This document shows positions 12,201 through 21,303 of a DNA stretch of 64,000 nucleotides, piece by piece. A program made the translations under genes and the position numbers. The stretch is from Rotaria sordida (lineage: Eukaryota; Rotifera; Eurotatoria; Philodinida; Philodinidae), in NCBI GenBank assembly GCA_905250125.1, contig CAJNOL010000061.1:124001-188000 (forward strand), written 5' to 3'. The notes under the pieces are model-generated. The model made no database searches, was not told the DNA's origin, and saw only the letters and a list, made by a program, of their open reading frames with translations. The number at the start of each line of letters is the position of its first letter. The first letter of the stretch is position 1.

Positions 12201-13425
12201 CCAGACTTCCTCCCCTTACTGGCACATAGTAACGTAAGACTCCATTACAGACACCCCTCAATTACAGTCAGGTCTCCAATACAGGCATCCCTCCATTACA
12301 AACCTTAGCAATTAAGAATAACGCGTCAGACTTTCTAGTTTTTTTTAAGAATTGATGAATTTATAATTTTGAAAGATAATCAGCATCGTTGTTTGTGAGC
12401 TGATTAATATATATAATAGTACTCAAGATCTCTGTAGATATCATGGATATATATAAAACAGATTTATTTGCCAATTAATTCAATGATTATAATAATAAGA
12501 ATGTTGAGCTACGAAAAACGATTTAAAATACAAAAAAAAAATGAAAGATAATGAGCGAATAGCAGCAATGCAAAATAAAAATAGGGCGTTCTCAAACAAA
12601 AAAAAAATTACCTGTTTTAAATGTAGATATAAATAACAAAGTCTCGCTCTTGTCATTGATTATCAATGAAAACAACTACGGTGTACACAAAAATTTTTCA
12701 GTTTACATATGATGCATTAGAATATTAAGATTTAAGGATATATGTGAGTTCCACATTTCAACTTCAAAGAAGTTGCGCTAACAAACTTTTATTGATGAAG
12801 TGATTATATTTTTCCATCAAACTTTCTAATATAAAGTATTACGTTTTATTGAAGAGAATTCTTTAATGATACATGTAAATCCTTCATCACAATGTCTTTC
12901 TATTGATTAAAAATCGAAATTCGTTTTCTTTGTTCTTAAATAATGAGTTTTTAATAAATTTAATTTTCCGACAACATCTCATTTAATTTAGTCTCAGAAG
13001 AAATTGATTTCTTCATATTATCCCAGATCAATGACTCCGACAGATTCTCACCAGAAAACTCATGAAAATGATCGAAATCCAGTAATCGGATTCGATAACC
13101 AACTTCCTGCTTTCAAATTTCTACCATTTTCTCGAGTTTTGATCAAAATCTTTTCATTTTCAATTAATACTTACAAAATTCTATTAATTTCTTTTATTTT
13201 ATTAGGTTTTGACAAAGCATCACGACTATTAATAGCTGGCTGTAGTTGTTTATTAATTGTCTTGATATTTGGTATTATCCTCTGTCGTTTAGATATGTCG
13301 GCTGGCAGGAGTAAGCAAAAAAAGAACGTTTTATTATTATTATTTTATATCTCTCTTCTTTTTTTTTCTTTGTTTTACTAATACTAGAACGACGAGCACA
13401 TAGTTTTCATCAAGTTGAAAGTTAA
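9281..13425 (+). CDS. Provisional small membrane protein, unrecognised family
   Basis: Proposed exons 9281-9353, 11665-11696, 12998-13310 and 13388-13425 sum to 456 nt (151 residues). Exon 1 reads MSNTVDMASMHSHEHSFRPS and ends at a strong GTAAGT. The second continues GTERDRFSIGR. The third holds PTDSHQKTHENDRNPVIGFD and a hydrophobic segment (SRLLIAGCSCLLIVLIFGII), likely one membrane span, with a second hydrophobic stretch before it. The last exon ends in a basic tail, RKRRAHSFHQVES. Phases agree only if the second exon uses a weak GTTTCA donor, a donor also used in the lipase gene of this window. An intron-like TTATTAG sits inside the third exon (near 13136-13205) but removing it breaks the frame. 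Exons three and four are better supported than the first two. A hAT element fills most of intron 1. I do not recognise the family. Confidence 0.4.
9632..11388. mobile_element. Non-autonomous hAT-like DNA transposon, 1757 bp
   Basis: The left end is CAGTGGCGGATCCA and the right end reads TGGATCCGCCAGTG, inverted repeats of 14 bp with one mismatch. The perfect 8-bp direct repeat CCCAGTGA flanks the element at 9624-9631 and 11389-11396, the length expected for hAT transposition. CAGTGGCGGATCC is a common hAT terminus. No hAT transposase motif was seen. A 112-codon open stretch on the minus strand (10552-10890) inside the element is unrecognised. The interior includes an inverted tandem-repeat array. 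The element sits between exons 1 and 2 of the provisional membrane-protein gene. Confidence 0.88.
9938..10510. repeat. Tandem array of 70-85 bp units with an orientation switch
   Basis: The core GACTTTACTGTAAAGTTAGG recurs. Three units read in the plus orientation (cores near 9938, 10014 and 10100) and five in the minus orientation (cores near 10191, 10260, 10332, 10410 and 10489). The units meet in a palindrome around 10100-10120. Units also share a TGCCATTTATCATTTATGAT-like spacer. On the minus strand the array is partly open and reads as repeated DDFTVKLG peptides, which is a by-product of the repeat. It lies wholly inside the hAT-like element. Confidence 0.85.
12178..12300. repeat. Short cytosine-rich patch with repeated CCATTACAG motif
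   Basis: Motifs CTCCATTACAG, CTCAATTACAG, CTCCAATACAG and CTCCATTACA occur in close succession, interleaved with CACCCCTC and CATCCCTC. The composition differs from the AT-rich surroundings. It looks like a short degenerate tandem repeat or a remnant of a mobile element. Confidence 0.45.
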
Positions 13426-13926
13426 AATAAAATTCTCCAAAGATAAAATAATCCAATAAACATTTCTTTCTTGTATTAGCTTTGCTTTTATCTTCTTAAA
13501 AAAAAAAAATAAATAAACAAACTAGTTAACATATCTATTTAATTATTTATTTTCTTCTTATTCAATGTTGCTTTGATGCATGTTGTTATACATCATCAAA
13601 AAAAAAAAAACAAAAGAATAATGAAAAAAAAATTAATAAAAACACAAATCTACATAAGCCATAATTTTGAATAAATATTATCTATACTTCTTTGTATTAT
13701 GATGTAATGCATATTTCAATTTCTTAATACATTTCTTTGATGTTAACCTTAATTTAACAAGAATCTCTTCGAAAAATATTTGATTCAATATTGGCCATTG
13801 TATAAAAGTGTTTGAATAAATCATTTTCATTGTTCTTTTTGTTTTGAAACTTTTATATGCAACACTCTGTCTTGCGTGCATGTCGTTTAATGTTTTTCGA
13901 CACACGCAGACGGTGTTGCATAATCC
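13426..13926. other. Shared 3' region between convergent genes
   Basis: AT-rich sequence between the stop of the provisional membrane-protein gene (+) and the stop of the AdoMetDC gene (-). AATAAA occurs at several points on the plus strand (for example around 13454). A 75-codon minus-strand open stretch at 13678-13905 starts past the AdoMetDC stop, is out of its splicing phase, and is read as 3' UTR. Confidence 0.5.
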
Positions 13927-15880
13927 TCAGCTTGGATGTTTTTTATAATAACTATAAAAAAGATCATAATCAACCAAGCAAACAACTTGATGATCAATAC
14001 GACCATAATCAGAATATAAAAATAATTTACGTTGACGATCAAGACTTATTGCTGCCTATTAAAATAGGTAGTTTATTAATAAATAGTTGAGAAAAAACAA
14101 AAAAAACAAGAATTTTTTTCCTTACCGTGTCACCAAAAATTGTTGTTGTAAATTTGCCTGGATTAAAAATTTTCAAAATTTTACGAATTATTTCTTGATA
14201 TTGATCATATGGAACATTTGTTTCAAAGCTAACATATGAAAAATCAGGTTCTGGTGTTATATGAATTGTAAAATAATGCCCATTGGGTAATAAACCATTC
14301 ATTGAATAACCACAAGGATCAAATAAATAATCAAAAATTTTAGCATTTGGAAATAATTTATCAATGCCAGCTTTCTAAAAAAAAAAACACCAATGTAAAA
14401 TATTTCAATAAAAAAGTTGACGTACTTTTGTTGCTTCACTAGCTGAACTTGTATATTCTTGATAGAAAATTTTCATCTTTTCCGGATCTAATTCAGTCAT
14501 AATGACTTCTAATGTTTGATCTGATTTTGTACTAACACTGGTCTTATCAAGTGTATATAAATACCTAAACAACAGAGACAAACATTCAATGATTATTTCC
14601 ATCACAGACAGTATACTTTAGAAATTTTTACAGTATCATGTCTAAATAGTATACGATATTTAATACTACTCCTTATTACATAGCGAAAAGGTATTTGGAT
14701 ATTGAATTCAGAAAAAAAATTTCAAAAAAGTGCGGGAAAAATATGAAATTTTGCGTTATGAAATCATCTGTTTACCTTTAATATACAAAAATAAGAATAC
14801 AATGCATAGATTCAAATGTTAAAGAAATTTTTAAGATTCTTTTTCATTAGTAAAATAACGAGTATTAGGAATTTGAATAGATTGACATTCTTTATATTTT
14901 AATATTTCAAAAATCATCGAAAATTAATTGATAACAATTTTCGCAAAAATTAAATAAACTTCCTACATCAACAGAATTTCAATAAATTTAATAAACATCT
15001 TAATTTCAACGAACAAACGAAAGCGGCAACAGTAATTCTCTTCATTAATTTTTCTTAACGAAATTTTATCTCAAGAAATAAATATCATCTCCTTTGTACT
15101 TCTTTAACGTTTATACTAAACAAATAATTAGTTGAACTCACCAACAATCAACATTCGTACGACCAAGAACATAGGCACAACCACCTGAACGAAAAATCGA
15201 AAAATTATACAATACTATTATGAATCATTATTTACTTTCGAATATTGAGTCAAGATAAGCAACCTAGTCATAGACAAATAAAGCTTTTTGTATTACAATA
15301 ATTTCATAATTATTAGTCACATACTTCATGTTCGAAACTTGTATGTGGTGTTTTTTGCAATTCAGGTCGAAGAAATTTACGACGACTATAGAAGATTTGC
15401 TAAAGAAAATAAATTAAATCAAAGATAATTTTTTTATTTTTGAAAAAAAATAAATAATTGTGTGTTTTTTTTTTCCTTACATCAACAATATCAAATCCAC
15501 AATAATCTCGTGCAAGTTCTAACATTGGTTGAACAGCATGAAGTAATGTTGTTTCACCGCATGTTTTTAAAACAAAATGTGTTTGAAATACAAACATGCT
15601 TGATTCACTTAATACATATGTATCCGTTGTAGCCGATTTTGCATATTTAAGAACTTTACAATTAACCAAATTTAATACTTCTTCAATGAGTTCCCTTTAC
15701 AAAAAAAAACAAAGTATCACTTAAATTATAATCAAAATATTTTACAAATTAAACTAATTACCGTGGTATATTACGTAAATCATTAGATAATGTATCATTA
15801 TCCAAATCATTATTATTGTTACTTGCAATAAACCAAATTTCTAATAATTTTTCAGCTCCTTCAAAAAAATGGCCAGTCAT
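13927..15880 (-). CDS. AMD1: S-adenosylmethionine decarboxylase proenzyme
   Basis: Eight exons (15762-15880, 15481-15694, 15325-15399, 15236-15263, 15142-15184, 14426-14564, 14126-14374, 13927-14055) give 996 nt, 331 residues, against 334 in human. The enzyme decarboxylates AdoMet to supply aminopropyl groups for spermidine and spermine. It starts MTGHFFEGAEKLLEIWF, keeping the two N-terminal glutamates. The autocleavage site YVLSESSMF lies at about 66-74 (Glu70-Ser71), where the serine becomes the pyruvoyl cofactor. LKTCGETT gives the active-site Cys85. YSMNGLLPNGHYFTIHITPE and FSYVSFETN cover the processing Ser/His region. The 28-nt exon VAYLDSIFE and the 43-nt exon were found by phase and homology. 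The C-terminus ends VDYDLFYSYYKKHPS. All phases agree. No break is seen, so the gene should be functional. Translational control by an upstream ORF, known in vertebrates, could not be assessed because the 5' UTR is undefined. Confidence 0.96.
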
Positions 15881-17666
15881 TGTATTCGTATATTTAGTGA
15901 AGTAGTTCGCTGTTGGGCAACAAACGTTTTCAGTTGAAAAAAAAAGCAGGTTGGCTCTAAAAATATAATACTGTGTTATTTTCTTTATATATATATAATA
16001 TAAAATCATTAGTCACGAATTTTCTTTCTTTTTTTTTCCTTCTATTCTGAATCATCTGTCGTCATGACAAAGAACGCAAAAAATTGGGAAATTATTCTGG
16101 TAAACTGTCGACGGAAAAAAGCGAGTCTCATTTATTTGGACTGTCGCATTCTCTTTATTGTTTTTCTTTCTTAGTTGAAGAGAAAAGGAGAAAAAAGGCT
16201 TAGCGTGCCCCATATAGAGAAACGCAAAAAAACACGTCATCAATCGTCGATAATATTTCGTTATTTAAGAGGCCCCATCTCAGACTCGATTTACCACTTA
16301 GAACAATCCATTTGAGTTGAAAATTACAGGAATGAATGATTCTAGTAAGAAATGCTTATAGTAAAAATTTCAGCCTGATATATCCTACTAGACAGAACTT
16401 TCGGCTTATTTTCATAGCTTCCACGAGAAACGAAATAACCTCATCGTTATATAAGGTAAAGGGTTCAAGTTGGTTTCAAATTAAAGCTAGCCTCTGTGCG
16501 CAACTTTTCATGGAACAGAATTTTGAAACTCCCTTTTATTCATTTTTTATGACCATTTTAGTGAACTTGGTGTTCAAAATAAGCACAAAAAAAGTGACTC
16601 TTTCGATAGTAAATCCCACTTTTCTCATTCCAGGAATCAACTATGAAAAATCCATCCGCTGAAAAGTTAGCTCTCATTCAGACCTTTAAAACAAAAAATA
16701 CCCATCGGTTATACCCTGAGCCGGATGGGAGTTATTTCAATTTTCCTGCTTGAAAATCAGGTTTTCAGAAAAACGCTAAAGAAGTTTTGGAAATGGATTC
16801 TTTTCATTCGAATCTTCTATTCAATATTGATGCAAGTGACAACATAGTTTTCTCGAAACAGAAAAACTTGAACAAAAAACTACGAAAATTTTTCCAAAAA
16901 TATGATCCTAGTGTCGAAATTTCTTCGGATAAGTCTGCGAAAATATAGTCATTTTGCGAACAATTAGATATATTCTGAAAGAGAAAGCTGCGTTGCATCT
17001 TCCTATGATGAAAACTCAACTTCAATATTTTTTCGAAAAATTAGATTTTCTAAGGGAAGCCCCTTAAGTCATATCCTATGCGTCCTCTATTAGAGTCTTA
17101 TTTCCGTATTTATATTTATGTATATGTATGTATACCATTCAAGTAGAAAAAAAGAAAAACAAAATTCTTTTTTTTTTCATTTCACCTTACTTTCTGTCGT
17201 CATGGAACCATATTATTTTGCATATTCAACCGGCAAGAAGAAAAAATAATTAATATACTGTAATATTAACCACCAAAAAATATTGTAATTTTGTTATCAT
17301 CTTTCTGACGTATGTATTCTTAACATTGTAGATTATTTGATGGCTTGAACTCACTTCTGATCAATTAGACAAAACTATGTGTGACTTTCTTTGTTTTTTA
17401 TGCAAATTATTATTATTCATTAAAAAAAAGAAACAGAACCATTGATGGGTACATATGTATTTCATACCGATTCATCAAGTAATATGTCCGTTGAGAATAT
17501 AAGTGCAAGAGAATATCAAAAAAAAAAAAAAAAAAAAGAAGAAACGAATGACTAGCTAGTGCACACAAATTAAAAAATCCTATATTTACAGAAGAAAAAA
17601 AAAGCGAGAGAATATCGGACAACAACATTCTCATAATTGAGAGATAAAATGAAGTAAGAAAAAACA
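15881..17666. other. Gene-free stretch between AdoMetDC start and KCTD5-type stop
   Basis: Nothing convincing was found. A less AT-rich block at about 16260-17060 contains a 108-codon plus-strand open stretch (16336-16662) with no recognised motif, possibly an unidentified mobile-element remnant. The right part has a long A run (17520-17537). Confidence 0.4.
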
Positions 17667-20141
17667 TCACATGCGTGAACCACGTTCTTGTAAAATCTAG
17701 AATAAAGCAAAAATAAAATTTTTTTGTCTTTTACATATTATTTATTTATTTTTACTTTAACACGTTCAGATACAGAAGTATTATTATCTTCTCGTGTTCC
17801 TCGATCATATTGTTTTGAAACAATACATAAAAATTCACCTTCAGGATACATATAACTTGAACCAACAGGTGAATGACCAATTAACTAAATAAAATTTCAA
17901 ATCAATTTATATATATGTCACTCATTCTTTTTTTAAAATAAATTACTTGTTCAAATTTCCAACCATCGCTTAATGATGACATTAATTGAGTTACTTCTTT
18001 TTCTTGACATTGTATTACTCGATAAACACGATTTGTTGTACACTAAAATAATTTTTATTTTATATTAACAATCTTACAGATTGTTTCAATTAATTTTATC
18101 AATATGTTAGAATATATTATATAGTTGATGATGATCATTCTCATATAATTTAGATACAAAGAAACATTTGTTTTTGGTTTCTTACTACATCTTGAGAAAT
18201 AACAAAATCAAATAGAAAAGTGTACAGGAAAAAACAATTCTACGCAAAAATCCAGATAGAAATATCACGAGATCAACATTAATTACAAATCTTAGTACCT
18301 AATTTTTCTTTTGTTGAATCTTGAAAAATAAAATCAACATGTACACAAAATAGAGAGAGTCTGTTAGCGATTTATATTGAAAAATTTTTGATGTTATTTT
18401 GAATCGATAAGAATATAAAACAAAATCAAACTATATGTTGTAGATCTGATACTATTTTCTTTGTTTTATTGATAATTTGGATTTTTACTCACACGATTAT
18501 TTAAGTTTTCTAAGAAACGGTATTCAATATAGAAGTAGTAGCAAATTGTTTGGCTTTTTTTTCTAACTATTCGTTTTCATATCTCGTCGTGTTTGATCCA
18601 ACAGTGTTACTTTAGAATAATAATGTTTTGTTTTATTATGTGACTCACCTCTCAAATTTGATTTCGGAGTTAGGAGATCAACTCAGGGTGGATTAAGCCT
18701 ACCTTAACTCATACAAAGAGTTACTTTAATATACCTTTGAAAATGTTTTAGAGTGCATTGAACTCATCAGACTGACGTAACATATTCTTTGTATAGTATA
18801 TATATATTAAAACTTTTTCTTCTGTCCGATGTCAAAATACTAATATGAGTAAATGGGTTTTACAAGACAGATTGGAAGAACTTAATCTGTTGAGAATCTA
18901 ATTCTAATTCTAGAAAGAATATCAAAGTTGATAAGATAAAGAAAAAAATCTTTTACAGTTTGTTATGTATCGTATGAAGAATAAATATCATATTTTGCGA
19001 AAAAATTTTCTATGAAATTTAGAGAAATAAATAGAGTAGAATTTAAAATATATAGAAAATCTTTTCAGTTGTTTATAGTCTATCTTCAGTTAACATATGA
19101 TTTTGCTAAATTAATTTGATTTTAAAACAAAACAAAAAAAATTCTGCAAAAAATTTTTACTTATTTAAACAATAAATATTTCTATCACAAATGCTATTAT
19201 CAAAAACCTATCAAATTCATTTGAATTAAATTCTTAATTTCAATTTTTCTATTTTCTTTTTTCTTAATCCTTTCAATTTCGGTTCTTTTTCGAAAAATTG
19301 AATTGGCTTTTTTAAATTTCTTATTTTATTTGATTTTAATTTCCTTTTTTTAAAGAAAAAGAAGATTGCGGCGAAATGTGTGAATATAAAAAATATTAAT
19401 GTGTTATATCAAGTTGAAGATATTGTTGACGTCTATCGAACTGTGAAATCAGTTTAATTGCATACATTAATATTGAAAAGAAAAACGTGGGTGGCTCCTG
19501 AAGGAGCCGCCTGAATTGAACGGGTTAATTAATAAAAATTAAAAACTTACATCATTAAGTTTTCGTCTATCTCTTTCACGAATTTTTTCTTTAACAAGTT
19601 CAATTAATGGTCGTATATTATAAAATTCAGCTTCTTCAAGTACACCTTCTTCAACAAGATTTGTTTCAAGAATTAATTTACCATGACGAAGATAACTATA
19701 TTATCGAATAGAATATATAGATTATATAATAAATTAAAAGAAAAATTTTTCTTACTTTAATACAACATTAAAATAATTTGGATCACGATCAATTAAATAA
19801 GCTCCTTTATCATCCTATGTATGAAAATATGAAAACAAAAAAAAACAACGATATGACTCATTGATTAAATTTAATAAATTAAAAAGAAACAAAAAAAAAA
19901 CGAAACATACGACATCAGTTTTAAGATCAGGTTCACATTGACAAAGACGACAAAGAAATGATTCTTCTTTTGATAATGTTGAACGTGTTGTCATAAAATG
20001 TTTACCACCAACATTTAATAAAACCCAATCACGTTTAGAATTTGATGATATTGTTGAATTTAATGTTGGATGAGAATCGATATTAGTAATTGAAATATTA
20101 TCACAATTTTGTTGATTTGTAAAATTGTCATCTGTCAACAT
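17667..20141 (-). CDS. KCTD5: KCTD2/5/17-type BTB protein, Cul3 ubiquitin-ligase adaptor
   Basis: Six exons (19911-20141, 19756-19814, 19551-19695, 17947-18042, 17756-17884, 17667-17696) total 690 nt, 229 residues; human KCTD5 has 234. The T1/BTB domain starts at about residue 39 with [19 protein letters not shown] and continues through [33 protein letters not shown] and [12 protein letters not shown]. The C-terminal half ([34 protein letters not shown]) and the end ILQERGSRM are the signature of the KCTD2/5/17 group. Family members form pentamers and recruit substrates to Cul3 ligases; no channel is present despite the name. All exon phases agree. Intron 3 is 1.5 kb, far longer than the others. 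The last exon is only 30 nt. Choice among KCTD2, 5 and 17 is not meaningful for an invertebrate. Confidence 0.94.
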
Positions 20142-20571
20142 TTTCTTATAAAATAAAAATAACACGAGAAAAAAAAAGAAATTATCTAGATGTTCGAACA
20201 ATAGAAAAAAAAAACACAAAACAATAACATGTCTAATTGAGTGAACATTTATTCATTACTATATATATCCAATACGATTTTACTAGATGGCAGTAGTCAG
20301 TTATAGAAAATTAAATGAACTAAAGTTTTTAAAAATAGAATCATCTAGTTCATTATATGTATCGATTTATATGTGTATACATACGTGGGTGTTTAGTTGA
20401 AACAAGGATTAATTTAAATTACTAATTTATATTTGTCCTTGTATTACATGAAAGGTAGCCGAAAGCATACTTTTTTCTTTTTATTTCAAGTCTCAATATT
20501 TGATATTGCTATATTTGGAACATTGATTGGCTGTTTTTATCAAATGCAAGCAATTTTCTTTCTGTTGCCTA
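20142..20571. other. Divergent upstream region
   Basis: AT-rich stretch between the start of the KCTD5-type gene (-) and the TATA-like box of the small plus-strand ORF. No exon was seen. It probably holds promoters for both directions if the small ORF is real. Confidence 0.4.
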
Positions 20572-20579
20572 TATATAAA
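20572..20579 (+). promoter_or_regulatory. TATA-like box upstream of the 60-codon ORF
   Basis: TATATAAA, 80 bp before the ATG of the small ORF at 20659. In AT-rich DNA such a match is weak on its own; its position relative to the ORF and a downstream AATAAA is what makes it notable. Confidence 0.3.
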
Positions 20580-20658
20580 TGTATTCATATCTTTACAACT
20601 TGACAAATCAATTACGACTGCCTGTCACTACTAGTAACATCATAATATTGCTATCGGC

Positions 20659-20841
20659 ATGGATATGTTTTATAGATTTGGAAGATTTTTTAAAGATGAT
20701 TCTTTTGACGATATTCGAATACCATATGCTGGACAGATTCCACCACCTGGATATACTCTGGTTCAAGATTCCATAACATACTTTCATCCCTATTCAGATC
20801 CTTATATGTATCCTCCAATATATGACTATTATTCGTATTGA
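20659..20841 (+). CDS. Candidate 60-residue Tyr/Pro/Asp-rich protein
   Basis: Single-exon reading frame with a balanced amino-acid make-up unlike the Lys/Asn/Phe/Ile noise of neighbouring chance frames. It begins MDMFYRFGRFFKDDSFDDIR, has a central QIPPPGYTLVQDS and ends with Tyr/Pro-rich SDPYMYPPIYDYYSY. There is no signal peptide or membrane span. AATAAA occurs at 20884 and 20896, about 45-55 bp past the stop, and a TATA-like box precedes it. It lies between two minus-strand genes, head-to-head with KCTD5-type and tail-to-tail with the lipase. I do not recognise a family. It could also be a last exon of a longer gene or chance. Confidence 0.4.
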   Translation: MDMFYRFGRFFKDDSFDDIRIPYAGQIPPPGYTLVQDSITYFHPYSDPYMYPPIYDYYSY

Positions 20842-21002
20842 TATCTGTTCGTTCTTTCGTTTTTTTTTTTATTGTAAAATTATAATAAAAAAGAAAATAA
20901 ATACAAACAAAATACATAATGCTCGTCTAGATAAAGACATATACTGCTCATTTAGGTAGAAATACACTAATTGATTCGAGAAGAAAGAAAAAAATAATAA
21001 CT

Positions 21003-21303
21003 TTAGTCAATATGATCCGGTACTGAAGCAATGACATCGGCATTTGATGATGATTGTTGAAGAATTTTTTGCAACATATTTAAAATCTCAATATTATATT
21101 GTGCAACATCTGATGCTGCAAAGCCAAAATCAAGAAAACCATGTGGCCATTCATCGACTATAGTTAAATGATGAGAAACTTTGAGATCACGTAATCGCCG
21201 TGCAAATTCAATATTATCATCAATAAATGGATCTCGAAAAAAAGAGATCTGATTAAAAATAAATTTTTTCATTTTTCAATTCTAACTTACCACGTGCACA
21301 TGG
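21003..21303 (-). CDS. Alternative end B of the lipase: 13-nt microexon plus terminal exon
   Basis: The microexon 21291-21303 (CCATGTGCACGTG) is bounded by TTCAAG and GTAAGT. It enters in phase 0 and leaves in phase 1. The terminal exon 21003-21232 begins after CTTTTTTTCGAG and restores the frame: PCARDPFIDDNIEFARRL, then IVDEWPHGFLDFGF, ending SVPDHID. It is homologous to exon A (ACHQDPLLDDSITFARHL; NVTHGFLSF) and places the triad Asp and His at exactly the same protein positions, 788 and 818. A second possible acceptor (AATCAG before 21248) would also keep the frame without the microexon, giving ISFFRDPF. Exon A would have to be skipped for B to be used. Confidence 0.75.

Noticed and set aside
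13678-13905. 75-codon minus-strand frame as a possible AdoMetDC last exon
   Set aside because: The true last exon (13927-14055, ending VDYDLFYSYYKKHPS) joins in phase and matches the family; this frame lies beyond the stop.
16336-16662. 108-codon plus-strand frame
   Set aside because: No recognisable domain and no splice context; a mobile-element remnant remains possible but unsupported.
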